Assembly: GCF_018446385.1 (NCBI RefSeq) | Contig: NC_056003.1 | Coordinates: forward strand, 18,721,198-18,785,197 | Direction of reading: 5' to 3' | DNA length: 64,000 bases | Origin: Zingiber officinale | Lineage: Eukaryota > Streptophyta > Magnoliopsida > Zingiberales > Zingiberaceae | Position numbers and translations under genes: made by a program | In this document: piece after piece, positions 1-10,542 of the stretch | How positions within the stretch are numbered: position 1 is the first letter of the stretch | How the letters are laid out: every line of letters starts with the position of its first letter | Notes under the pieces: generated by a model | The model's input: only the letters and a program-made list of their open reading frames with translations | Told to the model about the DNA's origin: nothing | The model's database searches: none

Positions 1-62
1 GAATCTTTGCAAGGATCTACGGCTTTGGGTGACTCGGGGTTTCCGCGACGAAGAACCCAACA
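1..62 (+). repeat. 3' tail of the 5' LTR of copia copy 1
   Basis: These bases match the end of the LTR at 7320-7408 and finish in AACCCAACA directly before the primer site. Compared with the 3' LTR it lacks the short stretch GAAAAAGCGGTTTTCGCGGC just before the end. Confidence 0.9.
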
Positions 63-63
63 G

Positions 64-76
64 TGGTATCAGAGCC
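64..76 (+). other. Primer binding site (initiator Met tRNA)
   Basis: TGGTATCAGAGCC lies one base after the LTR end and is complementary to the 3' end of plant initiator tRNA-Met, the usual primer of copia elements. Confidence 0.93.
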
Positions 77-1452
77 ACGTGCAAAGACTTGTACGAGTTC
101 GTTTGTATTTTTATGAAAAATATACCTTCTGTGATTTTCTGTAAAAATTGAGTTTTTAGAGTTTTTATGAGTAATTTTTCCGTAGAAGCGAAGTACAAGT
201 GTCTCGGCACTTGAAGGCTTCGGCTACCGAAAAGTTTTCTTTTAAACGGCTTCGTTTTGCCCCAAATCCGTTTGGGACAGCGGGGTCGGGTGCCATTAGA
301 TCGTAAAGGAGCAACTCACTATGGTTAGATCGTGGGTAGGGCATAGCCCCTAACCCCGCAAGGGAATTTGCTTCGCGATTGCACCCGAAATCGCTAAAAA
401 AAACGAACCCGCCGGGAAGATTTTTCCGAAACGGCAATGTCTCGACCCAAATCGTTTTGGGACAGTGGGTTTAGGCGCTGTTGGATCGCAAAGGAACCCT
501 CGCGATGGTTAGATCGCGGGTAGGGGCGCTGCCCTTGGGCCCCGCAAGGGGATCCGTTCCGCGATTGTGCCTGAAACCGCTAAACGGGACCGCTGGGAAA
601 TTTTATTCATAAAAATTGTAAAAATTATTTCAAAATTATAGAAAATTATGAAAAATATATAATTTTGAATTATATATTATTTTGTGATAGTCATGGCCCA
701 AAAACCCAATATGATTGGTTGTGTTGTAATTCATAATACGGCCTGCGTGCCGTTATGTGTTTGCGAGTGTTGTATTATATTCGCGACCTGCGCGTCGTGC
801 CTTCTCTTATATTCTTGTTGTAAATTAGATTTAGACTCGAATGTAACTCGAGTTTCAAATTGTAATGTACAAATTGGAGCGGTGGAGGGTCCACACGAGA
901 CGGAGTTCCGAGGCGAGCACGAGCAACACAAGGTGGTCAAAGGGAGGAGCTTGGAGAAGCTGTTGACCCTAGGTTGACCAATCGATCTTCTCATTGGCTT
1001 GAGAAGATCGTAGTAGGGCCATGACTAAATCACAAATAGATTAATTAATTGCTTGTGTATGTGATGCATATTTAATAAGTAGTTAATTAATTAGTGCCTT
1101 ACGATTAGATTAGATCTAAGTCGTGCACATGATGCACCCTTGCGATTAGATTAGATCTAAGTCGTGCACAAGATGCATCCATTTCGATTAGATTAGATCT
1201 CAATCGACTCAACTCTAATGCCTAACCGTGCCGTGATACCTATCACTACCTCGATCACATGTAGTGTTGAATCTGCCAAAGTAGAGCAATACATATTATC
1301 TTGGTAGGGTACGGAGGGACAATCTTGGTCCCGTCTATCAACGCATGGGTGAATACAAACTCAATTAGATTGAGTATTCATAGTTACTCGGTTGGATCGA
1401 GTCAACTATAGGCATTCTTCCAATAGTTGGAAAGATAGGTCAATATCACATC

Positions 1453-1496
1453 TATATTAACTCTCGGGCGTATTAGCCAACTCGAGTGTTAATATA
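1453..1496 (+). other. Leader hairpin 1 with GGCGTATTAGCC apex
   Basis: TATATTAACTCTCG at 1453-1466 pairs with the complementary stretch ending at 1496, with one mismatch. The apex GGCGTATTAGCC can itself fold. The same hairpin is present at about 22211-22260 and 28747-28796. Confidence 0.7.
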
Positions 1497-1561
1497 AATG
1501 CGGATATTGATTCTATAAACAAGAGTTGCATAGAGATGTAATTGGTAATCGTTACCTACCG

Positions 1562-1615
1562 ATCATACTAAGCCTTGGGCGTATTAGCCAAAGCTAACTC
1601 AAGGGTTAGTATGAT
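1562..1615 (+). other. Leader hairpin 2 with the same apex and a different stem
   Basis: ATCATACTAAGCCTTG (1562-1577) pairs with CAAGGGTTAGTATGAT (1600-1615) with one mismatch. The apex is again GGCGTATTAGCC followed by AAAGCTAACTC, though the stem has nothing in common with hairpin 1. It is retained at about 22326-22379 and 28862-28915. Confidence 0.72.
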
Positions 1616-1735
1616 GTGGATCTTGTCCCACAAGAATTATAGAATTCAGTGGGAGCATCATTTAATTAAAAGGCCTAATTAAATGATTGTTAAAGAATAT
1701 GATATTTATTTCGCATTTTACTGTTGTAGATAACC

Positions 1736-2484
1736 ATGACATCGAACACGAATTCCTTCTCCTCGCGATCCATCCTTGAGAAGGACAAGCTCAGAGCGAA
1801 TTTCTGGTGATGCAGAACTTGAGAATAGTTCTCACCGGGAGCGTAAGTTGTATGTTCAGGGCGGCCCATTCGGAGGCTCCTCCGCCAATGCCCATGAGCC
1901 GGCAAAGATGCTTACAAGAAGCTTCAAGACGACGCATTAGATGTGTCTGTCTAATGCTTGCGACCATGAACTCGAGCTGAAGCAACATGAGTTGATGGGC
2001 GCTTTTGATATGGTTGAGCATCTTCGCCAACTATATCGTGGGACAAGCGAGGCATGAGAGATTTGAGATCTCGAAGGCACTGTTTCAGTGCAGACGGGGC
2101 TCCTGTGGGTCCTTATGTACTCAAGATGATTGGGTACATAGAGAACCTACAAAGGCGGGTTCCCACTTGCCCAAGAGCTGGACTGACTTGATCTTGCGGT
2201 CCTTGCCGAGATAGCTATAGTCAATTCGTTCTCAACTATAACATGAACTAGATTGACAAGTCACTCGCCGAGTTACTTAGTATGTTACGATACTGAGATT
2301 AACCTTAAGAAGGTTAAGCCCATTCCGATGGTCCGTACACAAGGGCAAGGCAAGCCCAAAGGTAAGGAAAGTCCCAAACCAAGGGCAAAGGCAAGGCCTG
2401 AAGCCTAAAGGAGGGGTCGCCAAGGATGCTACCTGCTTCCACTGCGGTCAGACCGGGCACTGGAAGAGGAACTGCAAGGTATAC
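1736..2484 (+). pseudogene. gag: Copia gag, broken, with intact CCHC zinc knuckle
   Basis: The start ATGACATCGAACACG is shared with the internal regions at 22501 and 29037. Gag is the capsid/nucleocapsid protein that packages element RNA. Frame shifts break it soon after the start. The nucleocapsid zinc knuckle survives at 2434-2475: it reads C-x2-C-x4-H-x4-C (CFHCGQTGHWKRNC) and is in frame with the protease that follows. The other two copies in the window have lost this knuckle by deletion, so only this copy shows the ancestral gag layout. Confidence 0.8.
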
Positions 2485-4055
2485 TTGGAGGATCTTAAGA
2501 AGAAGCGAAGTGAGACTTCCACTTCAGGTATATATGTTATAGAAGTCAATCTATCTATTTCTACATCATGGGTATTAGATACTGGATGTGCTTCTCACAT
2601 TTGTACTGATGTGCAGGCGCTGAGAAATAGCAGAGCATTGGCAAAGGGCGAGGTGGACCTACGAGTAGGCAATGGAGCACGGGTTGCTGCTGTTGCTGTA
2701 GGAACTTATCAGCTATCTCTGCCCTCTGGGCTTGTACTAGATTTAGATGATTGTTGTTATGTGTCTGCTCTTACTAAGAACATAGTTTCAGTTTCTTGTT
2801 TAGACAAGAAAGGATACTCTTTTATAATAAAAGACAAATGTTGTTCTGTTTATTTGAAAGATATGTTCTATTGTAGTGCGTCACTAATAAACGGACTCTA
2901 TATTCTAGACCTTGAGAGCCCTATCTATAACATTAGTACCAAGAGGTTCAAGTCGACTGACTTGAACCACACCTATCTCTGGCACTGTCGCTTAGGTCAT
3001 ATAAATGACAAGCGCTTATCCCAGCTCCATAAGGATGGTTTGCTGGACTCATTTGATTTAGAATCATATGAGATATGCGAGTCATGCCTACGAGGCAAGA
3101 TGACCAAGACTCCCTTTAGTGGGCACAGCGAGAGAGCAATCGATTTGTTAGGACTCATACATAGTGATGTATGTGGCCTTTCAATGTTGTTGCTAGAGGC
3201 GGTTATAGGTACTTCATCACATTTCTTGATGATTTCAGTAGATATGGTTATGTGTACTTGATGACACATAAGTCTGAATCCTTTGAAAAGTTCAAAGAAT
3301 TCAAGAATGAAGTACAGAACCAGCTTGGCAAGAGTATTAAGGTACTTCGATCAGATCGAGGTGGTGAATACTTAAGCCATGAGTTTCGTGACTACTTAGC
3401 TGAGTGTGGGATTTTATCTCAACTCACTCCTCCTGGAACACCACAGTGGAATGGTGTATCCGAAAGGAGGAATCGTACCTTATTAGATATGGTACGATCT
3501 ATGATGAGTCACACAGATCTTCCGACATATCTATGGGGATATGCTCTAGACACGGCAGCTTTCATACTCAACCGAATTCCATCAAAGGCCGTGATAAAGA
3601 CACCATATAGGATATGGACTGGGAGAGATGCCCAGGTGTCTTTCATGAGGATTTGGGGTTGTGAGGCTTACGTACGACGTCAAGTCTCAGACAAATTAGG
3701 ACCCAAATCCGACAAGTGCTATTTCATCGGATATCCCAAGGAAACTAAGGGATATTACTTCTACATTCCCAGTCAGCACAAGGTAGTTGTGGCAAAGACT
3801 GGGGTCTTTCTAGAAAGGGACTTTGTTTCTAGAAAGACTAGTGGGAGCTTCGATCTTGAAGAAGTTCAAAATGCGAACAATAACACTAATGCCACGATGG
3901 AAATTGAACTGGAACCACAAAGTGTTGTGGATGATGTTGTTCCAGGAACAACAACCGGTTCATGTAGACATACCTCTTGGCAGGTCGATAGGGTGCGTCG
4001 TCAGCCCGAGAGATACTCATTTCTCTTGTCGACCATGATGACATTGTGCTCATAG
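2485..4055 (+). pseudogene. pol: Copia protease and integrase, one-base frameshift
   Basis: The aspartic protease motif WVLDTGCASH is at about 2569-2598. A GAG-pre-integrase HHCC zinc finger follows (H and H in LWHCRLGH, C and C in ICESCLRG, about 2970-3100), then the integrase core with DVCG, SDRGGEY and GVSERRNRT, i.e. D, D and E with 35 residues between the last two. The frame is lost at about 3176, where this copy has GGCCTTT and the copy at 30085 has GGCCCTTT: a single C deletion. The second frame then runs 3171-4055 through the rest of integrase. Confidence 0.88.
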
Positions 4056-5429
4056 AAGATGAGCCTACCACCTATCAAGAAGCTGTGATGAGACAGATTA
4101 GAAATGGCTAGAAGCCATGAGATCAGATAGAATCCATGTACACCAACCAAGTATGGACTTTGGTTGATCCACGAAGGGTAAAACCCATTGGGTGCAAGTG
4201 GGTCTTTAAGAGAAAGTCGACATGGATGGACTTATCTATAAGGGTGCTTGGTAGCTAAAGGTTTCAAGCGATTCATGGTATTGACTATGATGAAACCTTT
4301 TCTCCGATGGCGATGTTTAAGTCCATTCGGATCATGCTTGCTATTACCTACCATGACTATGAGATATGGCGGATGGATGTCAAAACCGCGTTTCTGAATG
4401 AAACTCTAGGATGTGTACATGACACAACCCGAGGGTTTTGTAGATCCACAGAATACTAGAACAAGATGCATAGGTCCATTTATGGACTAAAGCAAGCTTC
4501 TCGGGCTGGAATCTTTGATTTGATGATGTGATCAAACAGTTTGGTTTCATCAAGAAGGAAGATGAGCCTTGTGTCTACAAGAAGGTTGTAGGGGACATAG
4601 TTGTCTTCCTCATATTATATGTGGATGACATACTACTCATTGGGAAGGACATCCCTATGCTTGATCTGTCAAGACCGGCTAGGGAGTTGCTTCTCAATGA
4701 AGGACTTAGGTGAGGCATCCGCATTCTAGGGATATGGATCTATAGAGATAGATCTAAGAGATTGCTTGGCCTAAGTCGAGTACATATATTGACAAGGTAC
4801 TCCTTGGTTTGCCATGCAGAACTCCAAGAAAGGATTTACGATGTCACATGGCGTGAGTCTTCGAGACTCAAGGTCCCTCTTCTAGAGGAGAGAGAGATCG
4901 ATCCCTTACGCCTCAGCCATAGGATCGATCATATACGCCATGCTGTGTACTCGACCGATGTCTTGTATGCTTTGAGCATGACGAGTAGATACTCAGATCC
5001 GGTGAAAGTCACTGGATAGCGGTCAAGAATATTCTTAAGTACTTACGAAGGACTAAAGAATATTTCTTGATATATGGAGGCAATGATGAGCTAGCTGTAA
5101 AGGGTTACAGTGATGCCAGCTTTCAGGCCGATCAGGATGATTACCGATCGCAATCGGGATTCGTATTTTGCATTAATGGTGGTGTTGTCAGCTGGAAGAG
5201 TTCGAAGCAGGACATAATGGTTGATTCTACAACAGAGGCCGAGTATATTACTACAGCAGAGGCAGGAAAGGAGGAAGTTTGGATCCGCAAGTTCATCACC
5301 GAACTTGGGGTGGTTCCAAGCATCGCTGACCCTATTGAGCTCTATTGTGACAACAATGGAGCTATAGCAGAGGCGAAGGACCAAGCACATACTACGACGC
5401 TTCCATCTCATTCGAGAGATTATCGATAG
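4056..5429 (+). pseudogene. pol: Copia reverse transcriptase and RNase H, fragmented
   Basis: RT is recognisable in short frames: WTLVDPRRVKPIGCKWVFK-like coding at about 4155-4215, the active site YVDDILLIGKD at 4618-4650, and an RNase H frame at 5067-5429 with the acidic residues in GYSDASF, TEAEY and CDNNGA. Several one-base indels break it. About 400 bp of RT (near 4105-4500) and about 200 bp of RNase H (near 5195-5395) found here are missing from both internal regions of the compound element at 18885-33960. Confidence 0.85.
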
Positions 5430-5560
5430 AAGAGATGTGAAGATTTGCAGAGTACCTATAGAGGCTAACATCGCAGATCCCTTGACCAAGGCTTTGGCAC
5501 AGAGGAAGCATGATGGTCACACTAGGTCATTAGGCCTTAGAGCCTATACTGATTGGCACT

Positions 5561-5576
5561 AGTGCTAGTGGGAGAT
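5561..5576 (+). other. Polypurine tract of copia copy 1
   Basis: AGTGCTAGTGGGAGAT directly precedes the LTR start TGTTAG. The same tract precedes the LTRs at 25412 and 31974. It would prime plus-strand DNA synthesis. Confidence 0.8.
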
Positions 5577-7408
5577 TGTTAGTTAGAGCCCTAGAGCCAA
5601 TCATTTGATGATTGTATGAACTCATGTATATCATATTCTTGTATATTAATAAAGACATTTGTTTGGTTATTATACTTATTTGTATTAGTGCCAAATAGAC
5701 TAAGTATAATAGCGTCCTTGAGTAGAGGGTTCATACCTATATCAATCGATTAGTTGAATCGATAGTGAGATGATATAGGGAACACTACTCTAAATCATTC
5801 CTAGTCGAGTATTAACATTCAGGGACAATGTTAATGCAATAAGACTAGCATGTAGGTCAGTTCGATGACTTGATCTCACAAGTCATGGATATAGAGATAT
5901 CAAGCTGACACATGGGTATACATTGGAGAATGTATACTGAATGACCCGCCATGAGAAAGTATCATGGATCGTTATATGAGTGTCATATACTTTCTCATGT
6001 GGCTATTAGTATGACTATTAGTCCTTAGACCTGAAGTCACCATGGATCCCTACATAAAGAGTTATGTACTTTAGTTTCGTCAAACGTCACCCGTAGACTA
6101 TAAAAGCGATTATTGGGTATGTAACGAATTATGCGGAGGATGTGAGTGATGTAGATGGGATCTATCCCTCCCATATGACGGAGCGACATCGCTATTCTTG
6201 ATAGAGTGAGACCACTAAGTGCATGGCTATGCCCAAATGAGTCAACATTAGATGTTGAGCTCATTTGAGTGAGTCTACTTGGAGTTCAAGATTTAGATTG
6301 ATTAGAGGATGACACGGTCTATGCCTCATATTGATCAATCTAGATGTCTAGGATAGAAGGACAATGTCACATATTGTGAGGAGTCACAATTAGTAGTCAC
6401 AAGGTGATGTCGGATCTCGACATTCTTGTAACTTGGGTAGTAATGATGTGTTGCTAGATACCGCTCATTACTTATGCTCCTAAATGGGTTTAGGGCATTG
6501 CCAACGTTACAAGAACCTATAGGGTCACACACTTAGGACAATTAGATGGAGATTAGGTTCATATGATGAACCAAGAGGATTAGATTCATTTGATGAATCA
6601 AATTGGATTAGGAGTAATCCTAATTGGGCTAACTTGAGTTCGACTCAAGTTGATTCATGTATTTAATGAGTCTAATTTAGATTATGACTTATTAAATCAA
6701 TTTAATTTAATGAATTAGATTCATTATATTAAGTTGGCTCGAATCAAATGGTTGGATTAGATCAACCATAGTAGAGATTGGGTCAAGTTGGACTTGACTA
6801 GAGAAGGAAGACCAAAGGTCAATTTTGACTTGACCTTTTGCCACCTCATTTGTGAGTTGGCATTAGGTGGACCAATGATGATGTTCCACATCATCATGGT
6901 GTGCCACCTCATGGAAGTTACAAAGCCATTTTCTTATTAACTCCACATTAATTGCATTTAATGGGGAGTTATTCTTGTGGAGAAATTGGCCGGCCACTTG
7001 GTGAATGGGTGTGAATTCATTTTCATTCAAGTGTGGTGATTCTTCCTCCTTCTTCCTCTCAAGCTCTCCCTCTCCCTCTCCTCCTTGCTTGGCCGAATCT
7101 CACCAAGGTGCTAGCACACCTTCGTGTGAGGTTTTTCTCCACCTACGTGTCCGTGTGGATACTTCTAGAGGACCGGCGCTTGACGGTCTAGAGATCCGGC
7201 AACTCCTTGGACGAGCGGGATAAGCGAAAGGCACGCTTCGAAGGTATAACCCTTATCTAGTGTAGATCTAAAGGTTTTACAAACTCGTACAAGAAAAGTT
7301 TTTTTCGAAAAGTTTTGTTTACGAATCTTTGTACGGATCTACGGCTTTGGGTGACTCGGGGTTTCCGCGACGCGAAAAAGCGGTTTTCGCGGCCCGAAGA
7401 ACCCAACA
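5577..7408 (+). repeat. 3' LTR of copia copy 1 (1832 bp)
   Basis: It begins TGTTAGTTAGAGCCC and ends AACCCAACA, so TG...CA. It aligns along its length with the LTRs at 18885, 25412 and 31974 but carries one copy, not two, of a 140-bp segment. Between 5737 and 5999 it has five consecutive hairpins with perfect stems of 8-13 bp, and between 6556 and 6835 at least seven shorter ones. It has no convincing protein gene. Confidence 0.93.
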
Positions 7409-7953
7409 CAAGTATCATGTTTAGACATTTGAATCCTATGTTAAACTTTTCTAACATCTTCTTTAGTCGCTACACTTGACCTTTCAAGTTTGAATATTCT
7501 TCCTCAAGTTTTACAACTTGAGTTGATGTTCTAACTTGAACTTGGTTAGTCAAGTGATTCAAGCTAATTTGCTCCTTAAGGTGGTCAATTTCTTTAAGTA
7601 GTAGGTTATTTTATTCCTAAGATTTTATTAATTTTTAAGCAAGCATTTAATTACTTTTAACATTTCAGACTTCGAATTGAAAGTTACTGATCCTGTCGGG
7701 AATTTGAGAAGACGGAACTATAGGTGTGACGTGGCTTGAATATTGACCGCATCTCCATGACTCGGATGATGAGCTGTCTTTTGCGTTGACGAAGTCATCA
7801 TAAGTCCTCTGATCAACAGTACCTGCAACCAGCGACTGAGTTGCCCCGGTCCCTGGTACCCTGATGCTCGGGGCGGATCCTATGAATATATAAGCAGCCG
7901 AATGATAGCAGAACAACGAAATACAGGATGAGTACAGTGACGTACCTTGGCTC

Positions 7954-7968
7954 GGGGGGGGGGGGGGG
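7954..7968. repeat. Run of 15 G
   Basis: A homopolymer in otherwise mixed sequence; its length is likely to be unreliable in an assembly. Confidence 0.85.
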
Positions 7969-8364
7969 CGCCCTCGGATGGATCGGTGAGCTGGTCGCAA
8001 TATTGATCGAGTCATCCTGATCCAGAAGGGTAGATGAATGTGTTAGCTGAGAAGCTAGATCTGCCTGCCTAGAGGTAAGTGCAACCTGGATCCGGAAAAC
8101 GACATCTTAGCCGAGAGATAATGGCGGCACGTAGGCCGGGAGATGACATTGGCACGCAAGCCGGGATATAACATCGACACACAGGCCGAAACACCACAAG
8201 ACGCGTAGGCCGAAACATAACAACGAGATGCACTACGATTGTAGCTCGGGATACGACACGCAAACTGGATCGACACAGGGGTCGAAACACAATAGTGACA
8301 CAGAATTGGAATTGAGGCGAAGTTGGTGTGTGGATTGCCGACACATGGATTACCGGCACGTGGA

Positions 8365-8535
8365 GGTTGTCGACAAGGGAGGCTGCGGCGCGCGCTGGCT
8401 GCCGGCGAAAGAGGCTGTGGCGCGTGGTGGCTGCCGGCGAAAGAGGCTGCGACACTTAGTGGCTGTCGGCGAAAGGGGCTGCGGCGCGTGGTGGCTACCA
8501 ATGAAAGGTGTTGTGACGCGTGTTGGCTGTAGGCC
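8365..8535. repeat. 32-bp minisatellite, about five copies
   Basis: GCCGGCGAAAGAGGCTG-type units restart at 8369, 8401, 8433, 8465, 8497 and 8529, exactly 32 bp apart. Because 32 is not a multiple of three, every frame stays open through the array for several units, which explains the overlapping open frames here. Confidence 0.9.
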
Positions 8536-9544
8536 CTTGGTGGCGGTGGAAAAGAGACAAGCCCCTCCCGGTGGCGGCAACCCAACCGCAGAAGGAAGAA
8601 GGGGGCGACATATGAGGAGAGAAGTGATGGCCGGAGGCGTCTCCCAACGAGCGGAGAGGGAGAGAGGGGAAGGAGAGATGACGCGACGACGACTACGAGA
8701 GACGTAGAAGAAGCTTTCTTCCCTGTTCGCACCGGTGGCGAAGGTGGCATGAGGAGGTTGCGGTACCGCTCGACGGCGTCTGCGTCGAGAAGGTCGGGGG
8801 CGTCTGCTAGTGAGAGGAGAGGGAGGACCGCTGGCTCGTCGACGATGAGAGAGGTGGCGGCGAGGTGGCGGCAGCGTGTGTGCGACCAGTGACGTCCTTG
8901 GTCGCTTCTTGGCGGCGGAAGAGAGCCCCTACAATAGGGTCTCCTCCCCTCCTGTAAAGCCCTACACCGTGAAAAGACTTAAATGCCCTTCTCTTTTCTT
9001 TTAATATTTCCTAGGTCCTTCTACGTATATCTGTATCACAAGCCTCCCTTTCAAGTCTATTCGAAGGAGGCGCGAGTCCGACTGACTAGGCCAAACCGAA
9101 TGTAAAGCAGAATCGCCCCTAATTGCAGAGGCGGATCACTGGACATATCTTATAACGTTCCACGAATAGTGACAAATGGAGGGCATCTGGCAAAGCGATG
9201 AGAAAAACAAGTGCCCATCGAACAACGAAAAATAGTACTGAGAATATGTCGAGTAGACGATTAGTCAGATACTGAGCTAGAGATCGAGCAATATCAAGCG
9301 AATGATCGAGGGACACTGAGTCAAGCGAACAACCGGGTGATACTGATTGGGCGACTACAAAGATACCGAATGAGCGACCGAAAGAGTGTCAACCGAGCAA
9401 TAGAGACAATACTGATTGGGTAGAAAGAGGACGGGCGAGCAAAACCGAGCGACGTCTTCGACGATATCTTCAGCGAGTTCATCGGGAGATCCATGTAAGT
9501 CATTTACAGTTTATTTTTCGGTTGTATTTCATGCTATCCGAATC

Positions 9545-9645
9545 AACAAAACTAACCACATTCGTCATCACAACAGAACCCAATCCCACACAGAGTTGTC
9601 CTCACAGACCCTGATGCAACTTCATGGTGGTCGTTGTACTTTGAG
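9545..9645 (-). pseudogene. Fragment copied from the adjacent membrane-protein gene
   Basis: About 100 bp here matches 10656-10754 at roughly nine bases in ten (shared: AACTAACCACATTCGTCA, ACAGAACCCAATCCCA). In the gene this part encodes about residues 254-286, the last membrane segment. Similarity stops abruptly on both sides. It is either the remnant of a second gene copy or a piece copied into the repeat island. Confidence 0.8.
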
Positions 9646-9649
9646 ATGG

Positions 9650-10035
9650 GGAGTCTATTCGATTGACATTAATCAATTAGAATGAGATGAAGAGTAGAGC
9701 CTTGTAAGTAACTAATTAAGTGGGAAGTTGAGCTCCTGAGAGTATGTCTGATCGACATTAGTCGATAGAGAGGTGGTGGGGAGCAGTGCCCCATAAGCAA
9801 ATGACTGAGTGGAGAGTTGGGCCCCTAAGAGCATGTCCAATCGGCATTGACTGATCGGGAGGTGATGGAGAACAGTAACTCATAAGCAACTAGCTAAGTG
9901 AGGAGCTGGGCTCTTGAGAACATGTCCGATTGGCATTGGCTAATCGAGATATGATGGGAAGCATAACCTCGTAAGCAATTGGTTGAGTGGAGAGATAGAT
10001 CCTTGAGAATATGTCTGATCAATATTGACCTATCA
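9650..10035. repeat. 89-bp tandem repeat, about 4.3 copies
   Basis: The ATGTC of each unit is at 9744, 9833, 9922 and 10011, exactly 89 bp apart, and an earlier unit is marked by GATTGACATT at 9661 against GATCGACATT at 9750. Units are diverged by substitution with almost no length change. Confidence 0.9.
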
Positions 10036-10542
10036 ATGTGAGGAGATCTCACCGGGTAGATTATATTATTCAGATTTTGACCTACCTTACACTTTGGCTA
10101 CATCTACGCGAAACCCCACTTTTAGGCATTCTCATTGGCGTATCAATGAATTATTCAGAAATCAATGTAGAAGAATGATGTAAACTCATAGAACTTAATT
10201 CAAACGACCCATTTAGGTTGTGGACTTTTATTTTTGCGAAACAATAAAAAAAAACAAATTACACTATTTGAATGATCCGATGGTCTATAATTAAGTGATT
10301 AAGTGGAGCTCATGACTTTCAAAGGTTAATGGTTGATTTCTACCTAAATAATAAATATTTATTAAGTTTTATCGTGCCATTATTAATACCTTATTTATTT
10401 TGTAAGACAAAAAAAAGATCAATTGTACAATTTTAAAATGATCGAAATTAGGCAGAAGTTTATTTTAATTTATTATACGCCTCGCACACGCCATCAACAT
10501 AAACAAGCACAAACACAGCCACTAAAACTTTTAATGATAATT

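Larger units (their letters stand above)
77..1735 (+). promoter_or_regulatory. Long structured leader of copia copy 1
   Basis: This is 1.66 kb of non-coding leader between primer site and gag. It holds a direct duplication of about 185 bp (roughly 255-400 and 441-585; GGGACAG, a GATGGTTAGATCG motif and a GC-rich CCCCGCAAGGG segment recur in both), then three copies of a 41-bp unit starting CGATTAGATTAGATCTAAG (1102-1205), then consecutive hairpins between 1340 and 1620. The same features recur in the leaders at 20863-22500 and 27366-29036. Small reading frames in it are not conserved between copies and I do not call them genes. Confidence 0.75.
1..7408 (+). mobile_element. Ty1/copia LTR retrotransposon, copy 1, 5' LTR cut by window edge
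   Basis: The order is tail of 5' LTR, tRNA-Met primer site, long leader, gag, protease, integrase, reverse transcriptase, RNase H, purine tract, 3' LTR. Protease before integrase before RT is the copia order. The internal region is 5.5 kb and the 3' LTR 1.83 kb. It is the most complete copy of its family here: unlike the two internal regions at 20863-25411 and 27352-31973 it keeps the gag zinc knuckle, the N-terminal half of RT and RNase H. All reading frames are broken, so it is inactive by itself. Its target duplication cannot be checked because the left flank is outside the window. Confidence 0.93.
7409..10400. other. Gene-free repeat island
   Basis: After the copia LTR there is about 250 bp of AT-rich DNA with nothing recognisable, then a stretch rich in tandem repeats: a G run (7954-7968), diverged units of about 25-32 bp (8100-8240), a clear 32-bp minisatellite (8365-8535), diverged units containing TACTGATTGGG (9240-9430) and an 89-bp tandem array (9650-10035). 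Long open frames in 8055-8750 exist in several frames at once because they read through the 32-bp repeats. 10036-10400 shows nothing I can name. It may be one mobile element, but I found no terminal repeats. Confidence 0.55.

Noticed and set aside
3404..3610. Recurrent frame MWDFISTHSSW... (also 23761, 30317) as a small gene
   Set aside because: It is a frame-shifted shadow of the integrase core, repeated because integrase is repeated.
8055..8750. Long frames at 8055-8750 (minus) and 8228-8707 (plus) as proteins
   Set aside because: All frames stay open through a 32-bp GC-rich repeat whose unit is not a multiple of three; the products are repeat translations with no start context or domain.
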